This document shows positions 1 to 7,791 of a DNA stretch of 64,000 bases, piece after piece; the stretch's first letter is position 1; every line of letters starts with the position of its first letter. This stretch comes from PNNG01 sp046291695. Its GTDB lineage: Bacteria > Bacteroidota > Bacteroidia > UBA7662. The notes under the pieces are model-generated. The model searched no databases and was not told the DNA's origin. It worked only from the letters and a program-made list of their open reading frames with translations. Both the position numbers and the translations under genes were made by a program. The stretch covers positions 1 through 64,000 of the forward strand of contig JBKBSO010000001.1 in assembly GCA_046291695.1 (NCBI GenBank), written 5' to 3'.

Positions 1-172
1 TGCTGCGACAGCCCTTCGTAGGACGCTTTTTCCTAGCCTTAACGACGTCAGGAATGATTTTCATCAGCACTTCCGTTTCAGTAAGCACATTATTGGCCAC
101 AGGCTTGTAATACGCTTGTCTGCTAAAACCAAGGATGTCGCACGCCGAGGATATGGAAAAGGAAGTCTTCAT
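1..172 (-). CDS. IS3-family transposase OrfB, N-terminal fragment
   Basis: Only the first 57 or so codons are in the window. The reading frame opens with ATG at 172 behind a strong purine-rich ribosome site (AGGGAGGAAC, minus strand) inside the end of orfA. The residues read MKTSFSISSACDILGFSRQAYYK, split here as an ILGFSRQAYYK core typical of the start of IS3 OrfB, followed later by a basic RKKRPTKG stretch. The ATG overlaps the orfA stop as ATGA, and the frame is -1 relative to orfA. That is the usual IS3 arrangement for OrfAB frameshifting, although here the strong site suggests coupled re-initiation. The DDE catalytic core lies outside the window, so intactness is unknown. Confidence 0.8.
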   Translation of the reverse strand, partial: MKTSFSISSACDILGFSRQAYYKPVANNVLTETEVLMKIIPDVVKARKKRPTKGCRS

Positions 173-555
173 TGTTCCTCCCTGGAGCTGTTCGACAGCT
201 CTTTTCCATAGTTTTTTTTTAAATCCGTCTTATACTCCTTCGAAGCTAAATCAACGATGGTCTTGTATAAATCCGATTCCAGCGTTTTACGGCCCAAGGC
301 TGCTTCCAACTCCCGAATCTGACGCTGCAGATCCGAAATTGACTTTTCAACACTATCTTTTTCCATAACTATTCGCGTTCCTCTCTTCAAATTACGCGAA
401 TATTTATTTAACCAGTTGTATATGCTCTGGCCACTTACATCGTAATCGCGCATGGCCTGGGCAACCGACAGATGACCAGATTCTATTCGTGCCACCAATT
501 CTTTGCGCAGTTCTTCCGAAAAAACTCGCTGAACTCTTAATGCTGTTTTCTTCAT
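169..555 (-). CDS. IS3-family transposase OrfA (DNA-binding subunit)
   Basis: This 128-residue protein has a helix-turn-helix at about residues 14-50 (ELRKELVARIESG, then VAQAMRDYDVSGQSIYNWL), matching the HTH_Tnp_1/IS3 OrfA type that binds the terminal inverted repeats. A heptad-rich segment at about 70-95 (VEKSISDLQRQIRELEAALG) looks like the leucine zipper used for OrfA/OrfAB multimerisation. It overlaps orfB by four bases. No stop or frameshift interrupts it. The exact IS name is not assigned. Confidence 0.85.
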   Translation of the reverse strand: MKKTALRVQRVFSEELRKELVARIESGHLSVAQAMRDYDVSGQSIYNWLNKYSRNLKRGTRIVMEKDSVEKSISDLQRQIRELEAALGRKTLESDLYKTIVDLASKEYKTDLKKNYGKELSNSSREEQ

Positions 556-580
556 CTTGCTTCTTTTAGAAAGTCAATTG

Positions 581-608
581 AAGTGTCAACTTTTTTCAGG
601 CACTGTCA
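581..608 (-). repeat. Candidate terminal inverted repeat of the IS3-family element
   Basis: Read on the minus strand the segment starts TGACAGTGCC and continues with TGAAAAAAGTTGACACTT immediately upstream of orfA. Position, TG start and general composition fit an IS3/IS150-type end. The partner end is outside the window, so the assignment is by analogy only. Confidence 0.5.
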
Positions 609-639
609 ATAGCTGATTTGGGATTCATCGCTCGCCTGC

Positions 640-930
640 GGCTTGCTATTCGGGATTCAAAATTCGGGTACGAAACAATCCAACGAGTACGACTTTGATA
701 ATACGTCGGGAGAATTTGGAATTTGCGATTTGAAATTTGCAATTCAGGGCACGCTTTAAATCAATGATCACGTCTTCAATCAAACGGCATTCGAATTTGG
801 AATTTGTCCTTCGGGCTGGCGCCCCCACGACGCTACGGTCGGGGTCCGAGACTCAGTAATTGAAATTTGCAATTTGAAAGACGGTTGAAACCAATGGCAA
901 CGGCTTCGAACAATGGAATTCAATATTAGT
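640..930. repeat. Degenerate AATTTG-rich repeat block (non-coding)
   Basis: The stretch holds repeated, diverged units built on words such as GAATTTGGAATTTG, GAAATTTGCAATT and their partners, at about 714-750, 790-807 and 858-882. Two longer diverged units can be aligned (around 727-790 and 860-920), both carrying a TnAAAnCAATGnnnACGnCTTC pattern after the AATTTG words. A CTACGGTCGGGGTC word at 833-846 recurs elsewhere in the window. No convincing gene is present; short open frames here look like shadows of the repeats. Confidence 0.55.
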
Positions 931-981
931 TGCTCGGGCTGCGCCGAGCTATTCAGGGAAGGACAAAAGCTGGTTTTGCGT

Positions 982-1130
982 AATTCCAAATCCCAAATTT
1001 CAATCTCAAATCATGGGGGATTAGCTTCGCTGATCCTGAGTGGGGAGCCTTGCAGTAAAACCTACAGCCCGCTATCGCGGTCTGGTTTTTTAATATCCTC
1101 CTGCTTGCTTGCAGCAGAGCTGCAGATGCG
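982..1130. repeat. 149-bp direct repeat, copy 1
   Basis: This segment matches 1181-1329 with about three substitutions and no length change. It begins AATTCCAAATCCC, contains the small palindrome CCGCTATCGCGG, and ends with GGTTTTTTAATATCCTCCT followed by GCAGC-AGA-GCTGC. The two copies are separated by 50 bp. There is no coding potential that would explain the conservation. Confidence 0.9.
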
Positions 1131-1180
1131 AGTGATGTGAAAAATGAGGGTGTTGTTGAAAAAGATTGCTGAGTATAGGC

Positions 1181-1329
1181 AATTCCAAATCCCAAATTTG
1201 AATCTCAAATCATGGGGGATTAGCTTCGCTGATCCTGAGTGGGGAGCCTTGCAGCAAAACCTACAGCCCGCTATCGCGGTCTGGTTTTTTAATATCCTCC
1301 TACTTGCTTGCAGCAGAGCTGCAGATGCG
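1181..1329. repeat. 149-bp direct repeat, copy 2
   Basis: Second copy of the repeat at 982-1130, of equal length with about three differences. Its right end runs into an inverted repeat and the transcription terminator of the tRNA-Ser gene. This suggests the repeat unit carries, or was copied from, tRNA-flanking sequence. Confidence 0.9.
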
Positions 1330-1349
1330 CAGGAGGATATTAAAAAACC
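1283..1349. repeat. Perfect 19-bp inverted repeat with nested stem
   Basis: The left arm (1283-1301, GGTTTTTTAATATCCTCCT) is the exact reverse complement of the right arm (1331-1349). The 29-nt loop holds a nested GCAGC-AGA-GCTGC hairpin (1310-1322). The right arm overlaps the U-tract and the base of the tRNA-Ser terminator. The left arm belongs to direct-repeat copy 2. Confidence 0.85.
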
Positions 1350-1369
1350 CCCACAGCACGCTGTGGGGG
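1342..1369 (-). terminator. Rho-independent terminator of tRNA-Ser
   Basis: An uninterrupted GC-rich stem CCCCCACAGC/GCTGTGGGGG (1348-1369) is followed on the minus strand by six U residues (1342-1347). It begins 8 nt after the tRNA discriminator base. A short T-run on the plus strand could make it weakly bidirectional. Confidence 0.9.
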
Positions 1370-1377
1370 TTTTACTG

Positions 1378-1462
1378 CGGAGAGAGAGGGATTCGAACCC
1401 CCGGACCTGTTACAGTCAACGGTTTTCAAGACCGCCGCAATCGACCGCTCTGCCATCTCTCC
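1378..1462 (-). tRNA. tRNA-Ser (UGA anticodon)
   Basis: An 85-nt cloverleaf can be read on the minus strand. The acceptor stem is GGAGAGA/TCTCTCC, and the D-arm is GCAGAGCGG-like. The anticodon arm is GCGGT-CTTGAAA-ACCGT, giving anticodon TGA, followed by a long variable arm typical of class II serine tRNAs. The T-arm contains GGTTCGAATCC, and the discriminator is G (1378). The 3' CCA is not fully encoded. A TACCTTTG promoter box ends 5 nt before the mature 5' end, and a strong terminator follows. Confidence 0.97.
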
Positions 1463-1467
1463 GGGGG

Positions 1468-1475
1468 CAAAGGTA
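1468..1475 (-). promoter_or_regulatory. Bacteroidota -7 box (TACCTTTG) of tRNA-Ser
   Basis: The TAnnTTTG consensus is matched exactly. Only five bases (CCCCC) separate it from the first base of mature tRNA-Ser. Transcription therefore probably starts at or next to the mature 5' end. No convincing -33 TTTG element is visible upstream. Confidence 0.7.
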
Positions 1476-1614
1476 AGGAAAAGGCGAATTTTGGCAGCTT
1501 TGGAATGAAAAAAAATATCCAAAAAATATAAGCTGCTGATTTGCTGTTATTTGCTTTTGTGAGCGAGTCAGATTTACCGCAATCGCTGGCTCGAAAAGCG
1601 CCTGAGTAGGTGCT

Positions 1615-2946
1615 TTACCTCATTTTTTGACTTACTAATCGGAAGAATCGGTAGCTCAATAAGGCGGCTGATGCCGCAAGTCCAAGGGCGAGCGCAATCC
1701 ATATGCCAATTACGCCCAGCTTAAAATAGAAGGCCAAAGCCGCTCCCAGTGGTAAGGCCAATCCCCAATACGCCAGCATGACATAAAAGGTGGGGCGTTT
1801 AACGTCTTCCATTCCGCGCAACAGACCAACGGCAACAGCTTGTATGCCATCTACAATTTGAAATGCCGCAGCAATGAGGAGCAATTGACCTGCCAAAGCA
1901 ATCACTTCTTGGTCTTGAATATAAAGTGCCGGAAAGTAATGTCTACCCGCTATAAAAACGAGTCCGCAAAGGGCCATAAAGCCACCTGCCATCCAAAAGG
2001 CCGATTTTCCAATGTCATGTGCCAATCGGAAGTCGCCTTTTCCTTGGGCGTGCCCGATGCGAATAGCACCTGCCGATGATAAACCTATTGCAACCATAAA
2101 GCTGACACTGGCCAGGTTGATGGCTATTTGATGAGCAGCCAGGGGCTTGCTCCCTAACCACCCAATCATGATGGCAGCCAAGGCAAAGGCAGAGGTTTCG
2201 AAAATATATTGTATTCCTCCGGGTATGCCAAGTTTCAGAATGCGTTGCATCACGGGCTTTTTGATTTGGTTCCAATGCCAGAGATGCGGAGTATATGCTT
2301 TGAAGCGTTTGTTTAAGCGGATAAAAGCGAACATCCCGGCCATGGCTAATATACGGGTTAGAAGCGTAGCCCATCCCGCACCTTCGAGTCCCATAGCCGG
2401 TAGCCCCCAATTCCCAAAGATCAACAACCAATTCCCAAAAGCATTTATCGGAATCATCAGAATCCCCAAAATAAGTGCGGGATACATAATTTCGAGACCT
2501 TCGCTGAACTGACGGAAAGCCTGATATACCATAACGGGTAGCATCGAAAGGCCCAGAATGCGCAAATAAGGGACGGATAATTGGGTTACCGCTTCGGGTT
2601 GATTAAACCACTGCATCAGCGGCGCTGCACTCACTAAAAGGAGCATAAGCAAGAGCCCAATAAAAACACAACCATAAAAGCCATTTTTGAGTATGTCTCC
2701 CGTGGCTTCTGATCCGCGCGATGCTTTGGCGATGGCGGTAAGGGGCGAAATAGCAAAAGAAACCCCCAGGCCAAAGACCATCAAAATTGAAAATAAGCCC
2801 ACCGAAACACTTACCGCTGCTAATTGATCGGCCCCTAGCCGACCTACCATCACTGAATCAATTACTCCAAGGGCAATATGGCTGAGCTGACCAATAATGA
2901 TAGGCCAGGCGAGTTTGAGTGTTTTTCGTATTTCGGGATTAGGCAT
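1615..2946 (-). CDS. MATE family multidrug/Na+-coupled efflux transporter
   Basis: This inner-membrane antiporter of about 443 residues has the usual MATE size and some 12 hydrophobic segments arranged as two related halves. The N-terminal half starts LKLAWPIIIGQLSHIALGV and has VDSVMVGRLGADQLAAVS just after, the classic NorM-type motif. The second half carries the matching QIAINLASVSFMVAIGLSSA motif. The family exports cationic drugs using Na+ or H+ gradients; the substrate cannot be inferred. The start at MPNPEIRK (2946) is chosen over one 11 codons upstream because a TATTTTTG promoter box lies at 2955-2962, between the two candidates. The gene stands alone. Confidence 0.9.
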   Translation of the reverse strand: MPNPEIRKTLKLAWPIIIGQLSHIALGVIDSVMVGRLGADQLAAVSVSVGLFSILMVFGLGVSFAISPLTAIAKASRGSEATGDILKNGFYGCVFIGLLLMLLLVSAAPLMQWFNQPEAVTQLSVPYLRILGLSMLPVMVYQAFRQFSEGLEIMYPALILGILMIPINAFGNWLLIFGNWGLPAMGLEGAGWATLLTRILAMAGMFAFIRLNKRFKAYTPHLWHWNQIKKPVMQRILKLGIPGGIQYIFETSAFALAAIMIGWLGSKPLAAHQIAINLASVSFMVAIGLSSAGAIRIGHAQGKGDFRLAHDIGKSAFWMAGGFMALCGLVFIAGRHYFPALYIQDQEVIALAGQLLLIAAAFQIVDGIQAVAVGLLRGMEDVKRPTFYVMLAYWGLALPLGAALAFYFKLGVIGIWIALALGLAASAALLSYRFFRLVSQKMR

Positions 2947-2954
2947 TGCGGCCG

Positions 2955-2962
2955 CAAAAATA
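2955..2962 (-). promoter_or_regulatory. -7 box TATTTTTG upstream of the MATE gene
   Basis: Exact TAnnTTTG match ending 8 nt before the chosen ATG. It supports a very short 5' leader and the shorter protein start. Confidence 0.55.
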
Positions 2963-3005
2963 GCAGGCTTTAGGCGCACTGCCTTTGCATCAACAGCTTT
3001 TATTC

Positions 3006-4637
3006 TTATTTAACACGCCCATGGAGCTTACGTACCATTTTTAAGTCGAGTACATTCATTGCATTGGTCTCCAAACCTGCGATTTCGGGATTTAACAAGC
3101 GCAGTACCTGATCATAATAGAGTACGATGAAGGGCGCTTCTTCGCGAATAATCGCATCCATCTGCTGATAATAGTCGGCGCGGAGGCTATCGTTGTTTTC
3201 TTGCAAGGCCATTTCGTACAAGCGGTTGTAGCCAATATGGTTAAACTGTGTATAATTCGGTCCCGAAGGAGCAGCATTGGGGCCATAAGCCAGGGCCAGG
3301 TAATTTTCGGCATCGGGGTAATCTGCAATCCAGCTGGCGCGGAAAAGGCTTACCTCGCCTTTGCTGATGAGTTGCCGCAGGGTAGGGCCGGGACTGGTGT
3401 TGATTTCGAGCTTAACCCCAATGTTCTGCCATTGGCGTTGAATAAAGATGCACAAATCGAGGTAAGCGGGATTGGTTTCGAGGGTGATTTGGAGTTCACC
3501 TGGCTTGATGCCTGCTTCCCGGAGGAGTGTTTTTGCCTTTTCGGGCGCATACTCAAAATGGGCAAGGGCACTACTATCGAAACCCGGTAATCCGGGGGGC
3601 AATAAACCGGCAGTACCTGCAATGCCTACATTGTTCCGCAGGTACTGCATCATCTGCCGCCGGTCGATGGCAAGGTTGAGGGCATGCCGTACCCTTTTTT
3701 CTTGTAGTAAAGGATGGGCGGCAGCTTTTTCCTGATTGAGTAAAATACCCAGGTATTCGGTATTGAGGTAAGGGGCGCGCTGCAGGTTGATGCGGCCCTG
3801 GTATTTGGTTTGCAGGCTTCCATCGCGTTGGAGTACTTCATCTTTAAAGGCCGGATCAATACCTGAAATAAAATCTAGTTTGCCTTGGAGGAAGGCTAAA
3901 AACGCACTTTGTTTGTCGGGCAGAAAGTGTACCACAACAGCATCGAGGTAGGGTAAAGCCCGACCCTCGCTGTCGGTTTCAAAATAATTTTCGTTCTTAT
4001 GGAGTACAAGGGCTTCATTTTCTTCCCAGAAAGCCATTTTAAAGGGTCCGGTACCTACTGGATTAGCACGAAAATCGAGGCCGTAAACTTCAATGGCTTC
4101 TTTTGGTAGCACACTACAATAGCCCATGCTCAACATAGCTGCCAGCGGAGGATAAGGGGCGCGCAGCCTGATTTCGAAAAGACTATCGTTGATGGCAACG
4201 AAAGGGGTATCGGCCAGCTTACCACTGAATATCCAGGCCCCGGGAGAAGCCAGCTTGGGATCGATGAGTCTGTTGAATGAATATACAAAGTCGCCAGCGG
4301 AAACAAATCTACTTTTTTCTATTCCAAAGCATTTATTTTCATGAAAACGAACGTCTGTGCGAAGCCAAAAGCGGTAGGTGGTGCCGGCTTCATCTACTTG
4401 CCAGTGTCGGGCAATGGCAGGTTGTAGTTGCAGTTGGGCATCGAGCTGGATCAGTCCGTTAAACAGCATATTTACTGCCCAGCCGCTGGCCTGGTCGCGG
4501 GCAAATGCCGGATCGAGCGAACTGATACCGCTTTCCTGGTTGTAGCTGAAAACCTGCTGGTTAGTAGGCTTTTGAACATCTGTACAGGAGCTAAGTATAT
4601 AGATGGTGGATAAAATGACTACAGGCAGCTTTCTCAT
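3006..4637 (-). CDS. ABC transporter substrate-binding lipoprotein, family 5 (peptide/nickel type)
   Basis: This 543-residue protein starts with a lipoprotein signal (MRKLPVVILSTIYILSSC, Cys at 18), so it should be anchored in the periplasm. The body matches SBP_bac_5/OppA-DppA proteins: SSLDPAFARDQASGW near the start, GDFVYSFNRLIDP, RANPVGTGPFKM, and RHALNLAIDRRQMM with LPPGLPGFD in the second lobe. The family binds peptides or similar ligands for an ABC importer. No permease or ATPase genes adjoin it, so its partners are elsewhere. It is divergent from parA, with a TAATTTTG box about 40 nt upstream. Confidence 0.88.
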   Translation of the reverse strand: MRKLPVVILSTIYILSSCTDVQKPTNQQVFSYNQESGISSLDPAFARDQASGWAVNMLFNGLIQLDAQLQLQPAIARHWQVDEAGTTYRFWLRTDVRFHENKCFGIEKSRFVSAGDFVYSFNRLIDPKLASPGAWIFSGKLADTPFVAINDSLFEIRLRAPYPPLAAMLSMGYCSVLPKEAIEVYGLDFRANPVGTGPFKMAFWEENEALVLHKNENYFETDSEGRALPYLDAVVVHFLPDKQSAFLAFLQGKLDFISGIDPAFKDEVLQRDGSLQTKYQGRINLQRAPYLNTEYLGILLNQEKAAAHPLLQEKRVRHALNLAIDRRQMMQYLRNNVGIAGTAGLLPPGLPGFDSSALAHFEYAPEKAKTLLREAGIKPGELQITLETNPAYLDLCIFIQRQWQNIGVKLEINTSPGPTLRQLISKGEVSLFRASWIADYPDAENYLALAYGPNAAPSGPNYTQFNHIGYNRLYEMALQENNDSLRADYYQQMDAIIREEAPFIVLYYDQVLRLLNPEIAGLETNAMNVLDLKMVRKLHGRVK

Positions 4638-4677
4638 TCCTCAGGATGGTATTATCTTAGTGGCTCGATTCTGTTGC

Positions 4678-4685
4678 CAAAATTA
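4678..4685 (-). promoter_or_regulatory. -7 box TAATTTTG upstream of the substrate-binding lipoprotein gene
   Basis: Exact TAnnTTTG match 40 nt before the ATG at 4637, in the divergent gap with parA. No well-spaced -33 element was found. Confidence 0.5.
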
Positions 4686-4726
4686 CAGGAAAACGGCACC
4701 AATTAAAGCGTTAGCAGATAATACAT

Positions 4727-5530
4727 ATGAGCAAGGTCATCGCAATAGCCAATCAGAAGGGCGGAGTAGGCAAAACAACCACGGCTATCAACCTGGCCAG
4801 TAGCTTGGCCGTACTGGAGTTTAAAACCTTGCTGATAGATGCCGATCCGCAGGCGAATGCCACTTCGGGCATAGGCTTCGATCCAAAGGCCATCAAAACC
4901 GGTATTTATGAATGCATGGTGAATGAAGTGCCTATGGCCAACAATATTCTGCAAACCGATGTGCCATTTCTCGACTTACTCCCTGCTACCATCGATTTGG
5001 TAGGTGCCGAAATTGAAATGATTAACCGACCCAACCGCGAGCGCATTTTGCGTGATGTATTAGAGCCGGTGCGTACCCAATATGACTTCATCATCATTGA
5101 CTGTAGTCCTTCTTTGGGTTTGATTACCGTAAATGCGCTCAATGCATCCGATTCGGTAATTGTGCCTGTGCAATGTGAGTATTTTGCCCTTGAAGGTTTG
5201 GGGAAATTGCTGAACACCATCAAAATTGTGCAAAACAGGTTTAACCAAGATTTAAAAATCGAAGGCATTTTGCTCACCATGTACGACGGACGCTTGCGTT
5301 TGGCCAATCAGGTGGTGGAAGATGTACGGCAAAACCTGGGAGAAATGACCTTTGACACTATCATTCATCGCAATACCAAATTGAGTGAAGCACCGAGCTT
5401 TGGTTTGTCGGCCATTATGCACGATGCCGGCAGCAAAGGCGCCACCAATTATCTGAACTTAGCCCGCGAAATTCTGCAAAACAACAACCTTACCCGGATT
5501 GCTGCAGAAGACCGCACCATGAACGAATAA
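4727..5530 (+). CDS. parA: Chromosome partitioning ATPase ParA (Soj)
   Basis: This 267-residue P-loop ATPase has the deviant Walker A motif KGGVGKTTTAINLA at about residues 11-24, LLIDADPQANATSG (Walker A') near 40, and FIIIDCSPSLG (Walker B region) near 122. Length and motifs match chromosomal ParA/Soj, which forms DNA-bound dimers that move ParB-parS complexes to new cell halves. It is followed after 5 bp by parB. The N-terminus begins directly at the P-loop strand, without the extra DNA-binding domain of plasmid type Ia ParA. Confidence 0.96.
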   Translation: MSKVIAIANQKGGVGKTTTAINLASSLAVLEFKTLLIDADPQANATSGIGFDPKAIKTGIYECMVNEVPMANNILQTDVPFLDLLPATIDLVGAEIEMINRPNRERILRDVLEPVRTQYDFIIIDCSPSLGLITVNALNASDSVIVPVQCEYFALEGLGKLLNTIKIVQNRFNQDLKIEGILLTMYDGRLRLANQVVEDVRQNLGEMTFDTIIHRNTKLSEAPSFGLSAIMHDAGSKGATNYLNLAREILQNNNLTRIAAEDRTMNE

Positions 5531-5535
5531 AACGC

Positions 5536-6414
5536 ATGAACGCAACAAAAAGAAATGCCCTGGGAAGGGGATTAGGTGCCCTGCTATCGGCCGATGAGGC
5601 TGCAGCTGTAGTCGCGCAGGCCACCACCAACTGGATGATACCGGTAAACCAAATAGAAGCCAATCCCTATCAGCCACGGACCGATTTTGAGGCCGTAGCG
5701 CTGCAGGAATTAGCCGATTCTATTCGTGTGCATGGGGTAATTCAACCAATTACCGTTCGTAAACTTACCGAAGGTCAATACCAACTGGTATCGGGTGAAA
5801 GGCGGTTAAGGGCTTCTAAGCAAGTGGGACTGAAAGAAGTTCCGGCTTATGTATTAGAAGCCAGCCAGCAAGGCATGCTCGAAATGGCCTTAATCGAAAA
5901 CATACAGCGTCAGGACCTAAATGCCATTGAAGTCGCCATTAGTTTTAAGCGCTTGCAAGATGAATGTCAGATTAAGCAGGAAGAGCTAGGTGAACGCGTG
6001 GGCAAAGACCGCGCTACCGTGGCCAATTATTTACGATTACTCAAACTTCCCCCCGAAATTCAACTCGGTATCAGGGCAGGGAAGTTGGCCATGGGACATG
6101 CACGTGCCCTGCTTGGCTTGCAGAAAACCGAGCAACAGCTATTTGTTTACCGAAAAGCGGTGGAAGAGGGCTTGAGTGTACGGAAGGTGGAAGCTTTGGT
6201 AAAGAGCATGAACGAAGGCGAAGAACCGAAAGCAGGTAGCGCAAAAAAAACAAACGAAACCCCCTCAGCCTACAAAGCGGTTCAAGATAATTTACGCTCG
6301 CGCTTAGAGAGCCCGGTGCAAATTAAAGCCAACAATAAAGGCAAAGGTGAAATCGTAATACCTTTTAGCAGTACCGACGATTTAAATCGCCTACTCGATT
6401 TGCTCGAATCATGA
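5536..6414 (+). CDS. parB: Chromosome partitioning protein ParB (Spo0J)
   Basis: This 292-residue protein has the ParB N-terminal CTPase/clamp domain: IEANPYQPRTDF near 36-47, GERRLRASKQVG near 88, and ENIQRQDLNAIEVAISF near 118. A helix-turn-helix for parS binding follows (EELGERVGKDRATVANYLRLL), then a C-terminal dimerisation segment ending in LLDLLES. It partners the adjacent ParA and normally helps load SMC, whose gene is at 41.2 kb. No consensus parS palindrome was recognised by eye in the window. The stop overlaps the next start as ATGA. Confidence 0.96.
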   Translation: MNATKRNALGRGLGALLSADEAAAVVAQATTNWMIPVNQIEANPYQPRTDFEAVALQELADSIRVHGVIQPITVRKLTEGQYQLVSGERRLRASKQVGLKEVPAYVLEASQQGMLEMALIENIQRQDLNAIEVAISFKRLQDECQIKQEELGERVGKDRATVANYLRLLKLPPEIQLGIRAGKLAMGHARALLGLQKTEQQLFVYRKAVEEGLSVRKVEALVKSMNEGEEPKAGSAKKTNETPSAYKAVQDNLRSRLESPVQIKANNKGKGEIVIPFSSTDDLNRLLDLLES

Positions 6415-6995
6415 AATTTAGCCGTATCCTGAGTTTTTGGGTGTTGATGCTCGCTGTTTTTCAAGCACATGCACAACAGCAGGATACTGCATACATCATA
6501 GGCGCCGACAGTATCAAGACGGCAGAGATGCCTTACCAACACTCTGTAAAACGAGCGGTTAGGTATTCCATGATTTTACCCGGATTGGGTCAGGTGTACA
6601 ATCGCAAATATTGGAAAGTGCCCATCATTTACGGTTTAGGTGGCTTTACGGTGTATACGGCTGTGCAATCGCACCGACAATACATCGATTACCGAAACGC
6701 CTACCGCTTGCGTACCGATGACGATCCTTCAACCGTGGATGATTATGTGGGCATATTCAATAATCCAGCTTTGCGTGCCAATCGGGATGATGCCCGGCAA
6801 AACCGCGATTTGATGATTATTCTTACGGCCGGAGTGTATGCCCTTAACCTCATTGATGCCACTGTGGATGCGCATTTGTTTCACTTTAATGTAAGCGACG
6901 ATTTGAGTGTACGCCTTATACCGGAACCTCCTTATTATCACCTGGCGAGCGGGCAATGGCAAACCCCACTGGCCACCATTCGATTGAAATTATGA
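6411..6995 (+). CDS. DUF5683 membrane protein in the parAB-dapB cluster
   Basis: This 194-residue protein has a signal peptide (about residues 1-21, ending AHAQ) and the DUF5683 core AVRYSMILPGLGQVYNRKYWKVPIIYG near 47, cited here by its centre LPGLGQVYNRKYWK. Two hydrophobic segments follow (near 60-75 and 130-145). The family is largely restricted to Bacteroidota and often sits between parB and dapB; its function is unknown. Overlaps with both neighbours (ATGA at each end) indicate co-translation with the partition and lysine-pathway genes. Confidence 0.85.
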   Translation: MKFSRILSFWVLMLAVFQAHAQQQDTAYIIGADSIKTAEMPYQHSVKRAVRYSMILPGLGQVYNRKYWKVPIIYGLGGFTVYTAVQSHRQYIDYRNAYRLRTDDDPSTVDDYVGIFNNPALRANRDDARQNRDLMIILTAGVYALNLIDATVDAHLFHFNVSDDLSVRLIPEPPYYHLASGQWQTPLATIRLKL

Positions 6996-7708
6996 GAATA
7001 GCCCTGCTAGGATACGGGAAAATGGGTCAGTTGATTGCGCAACTGGCCGAAGCTCAGCAACATGAAGTGGTTTTACGCATTGGCATCGACAATGTACACG
7101 AGTTAACCGTTGCTGCTTTAGAACAAGCCGATGTGGCCATTGAATTTAGCAGACCCGAAGCGGCAGTAGCCAATGTAAAGCGCTGTGCCGAGGCTGGCGT
7201 TCCGGTGGTGGTTGGCACCACAGGCTGGTACGACGATTACGAAAGTACAGCGGCTTATGTGCTCGAAAAAGGGGGGGCGCTTTTGGCCGCCACTAATTTT
7301 AGCCTGGGGGTAAACTTGTATTTTGCCATGGCCGAACGTTTGGGAAGCCTCATGCAGCCATATGCCCAATACGAAGCCCGGATTGAAGAGACGCATCACG
7401 TTCATAAGCTTGATGCACCCAGCGGAACGGCTATTACTTCAGCCGAACGTTTGCTTCAAGGTTTGACGCGTTACCAAGGCTGGTCGCTCGATGGCAGCCG
7501 ACCTGGTAGTTTGCCAGTAATTGCCCATCGCATCGACGAGGTGCCTGGTACCCATGAAGTTGTTTTTAGCAATAGCATCGACGAAATTAAGCTCACCCAC
7601 ACCGCCTTCAACCGCGAAGGCTTTGCGGCTGGTGCCCTGTTTGCCGCACATTGGTTGGTAGGCAAACAAGGTGTTTTTAGCATGCGCGATGTGTTGGGAT
7701 TGGGCTAA
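6992..7708 (+). CDS. dapB: 4-hydroxy-tetrahydrodipicolinate reductase
   Basis: DapB reduces hydroxytetrahydrodipicolinate with NAD(P)H in the diaminopimelate/lysine pathway, in the cytoplasm. The 238-residue product has a Rossmann start (MRIALLGYGKMGQLI), the VVGTTGWY segment, NFSLGVNLYF and the catalytic signature EETHHVHKLDAPSGTA. The start is the ATG that overlaps the DUF5683 stop (ATGA); a longer frame upstream lies within DUF5683 and is not used. The length is at the short end of the family, as is usual in Bacteroidota. Confidence 0.95.
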   Translation: MRIALLGYGKMGQLIAQLAEAQQHEVVLRIGIDNVHELTVAALEQADVAIEFSRPEAAVANVKRCAEAGVPVVVGTTGWYDDYESTAAYVLEKGGALLAATNFSLGVNLYFAMAERLGSLMQPYAQYEARIEETHHVHKLDAPSGTAITSAERLLQGLTRYQGWSLDGSRPGSLPVIAHRIDEVPGTHEVVFSNSIDEIKLTHTAFNREGFAAGALFAAHWLVGKQGVFSMRDVLGLG

Positions 7709-7791
7709 GCGCAGCCGTTAAAGCATTGATTTGCTAATCTTGTGTTTGAAATTTGTGTGCACATTAGGAATCTGATTCCTCATTTTACAAA

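Larger units (their letters stand above)
1..608 (-). mobile_element. IS3-family insertion sequence, partial (left part outside the window)
   Basis: Two overlapping minus-strand reading frames with IS3 OrfA and OrfB character end outside the window on the left. The upstream end of the element is marked by a candidate terminal inverted repeat ending at 608. The other terminus and any target-site duplication cannot be seen. The element lies in a repeat-rich strip next to a tRNA-Ser gene. The family call rests on the HTH/leucine-zipper OrfA, the -1 frame relation of OrfB and the OrfB N-terminal motif; the subgroup (IS150-like is possible) is uncertain. Confidence 0.85.

Noticed and set aside
1144..1476. 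Plus-strand open frame across repeat copy 2 and the tRNA
   Set aside because: It runs through non-coding repeats, a terminator and tRNA-Ser in the antisense direction.
4727..6414. A parS site within or near parAB
   Set aside because: No consensus-like TGTTTCACGTGAAACA palindrome was found by eye, so none is reported.
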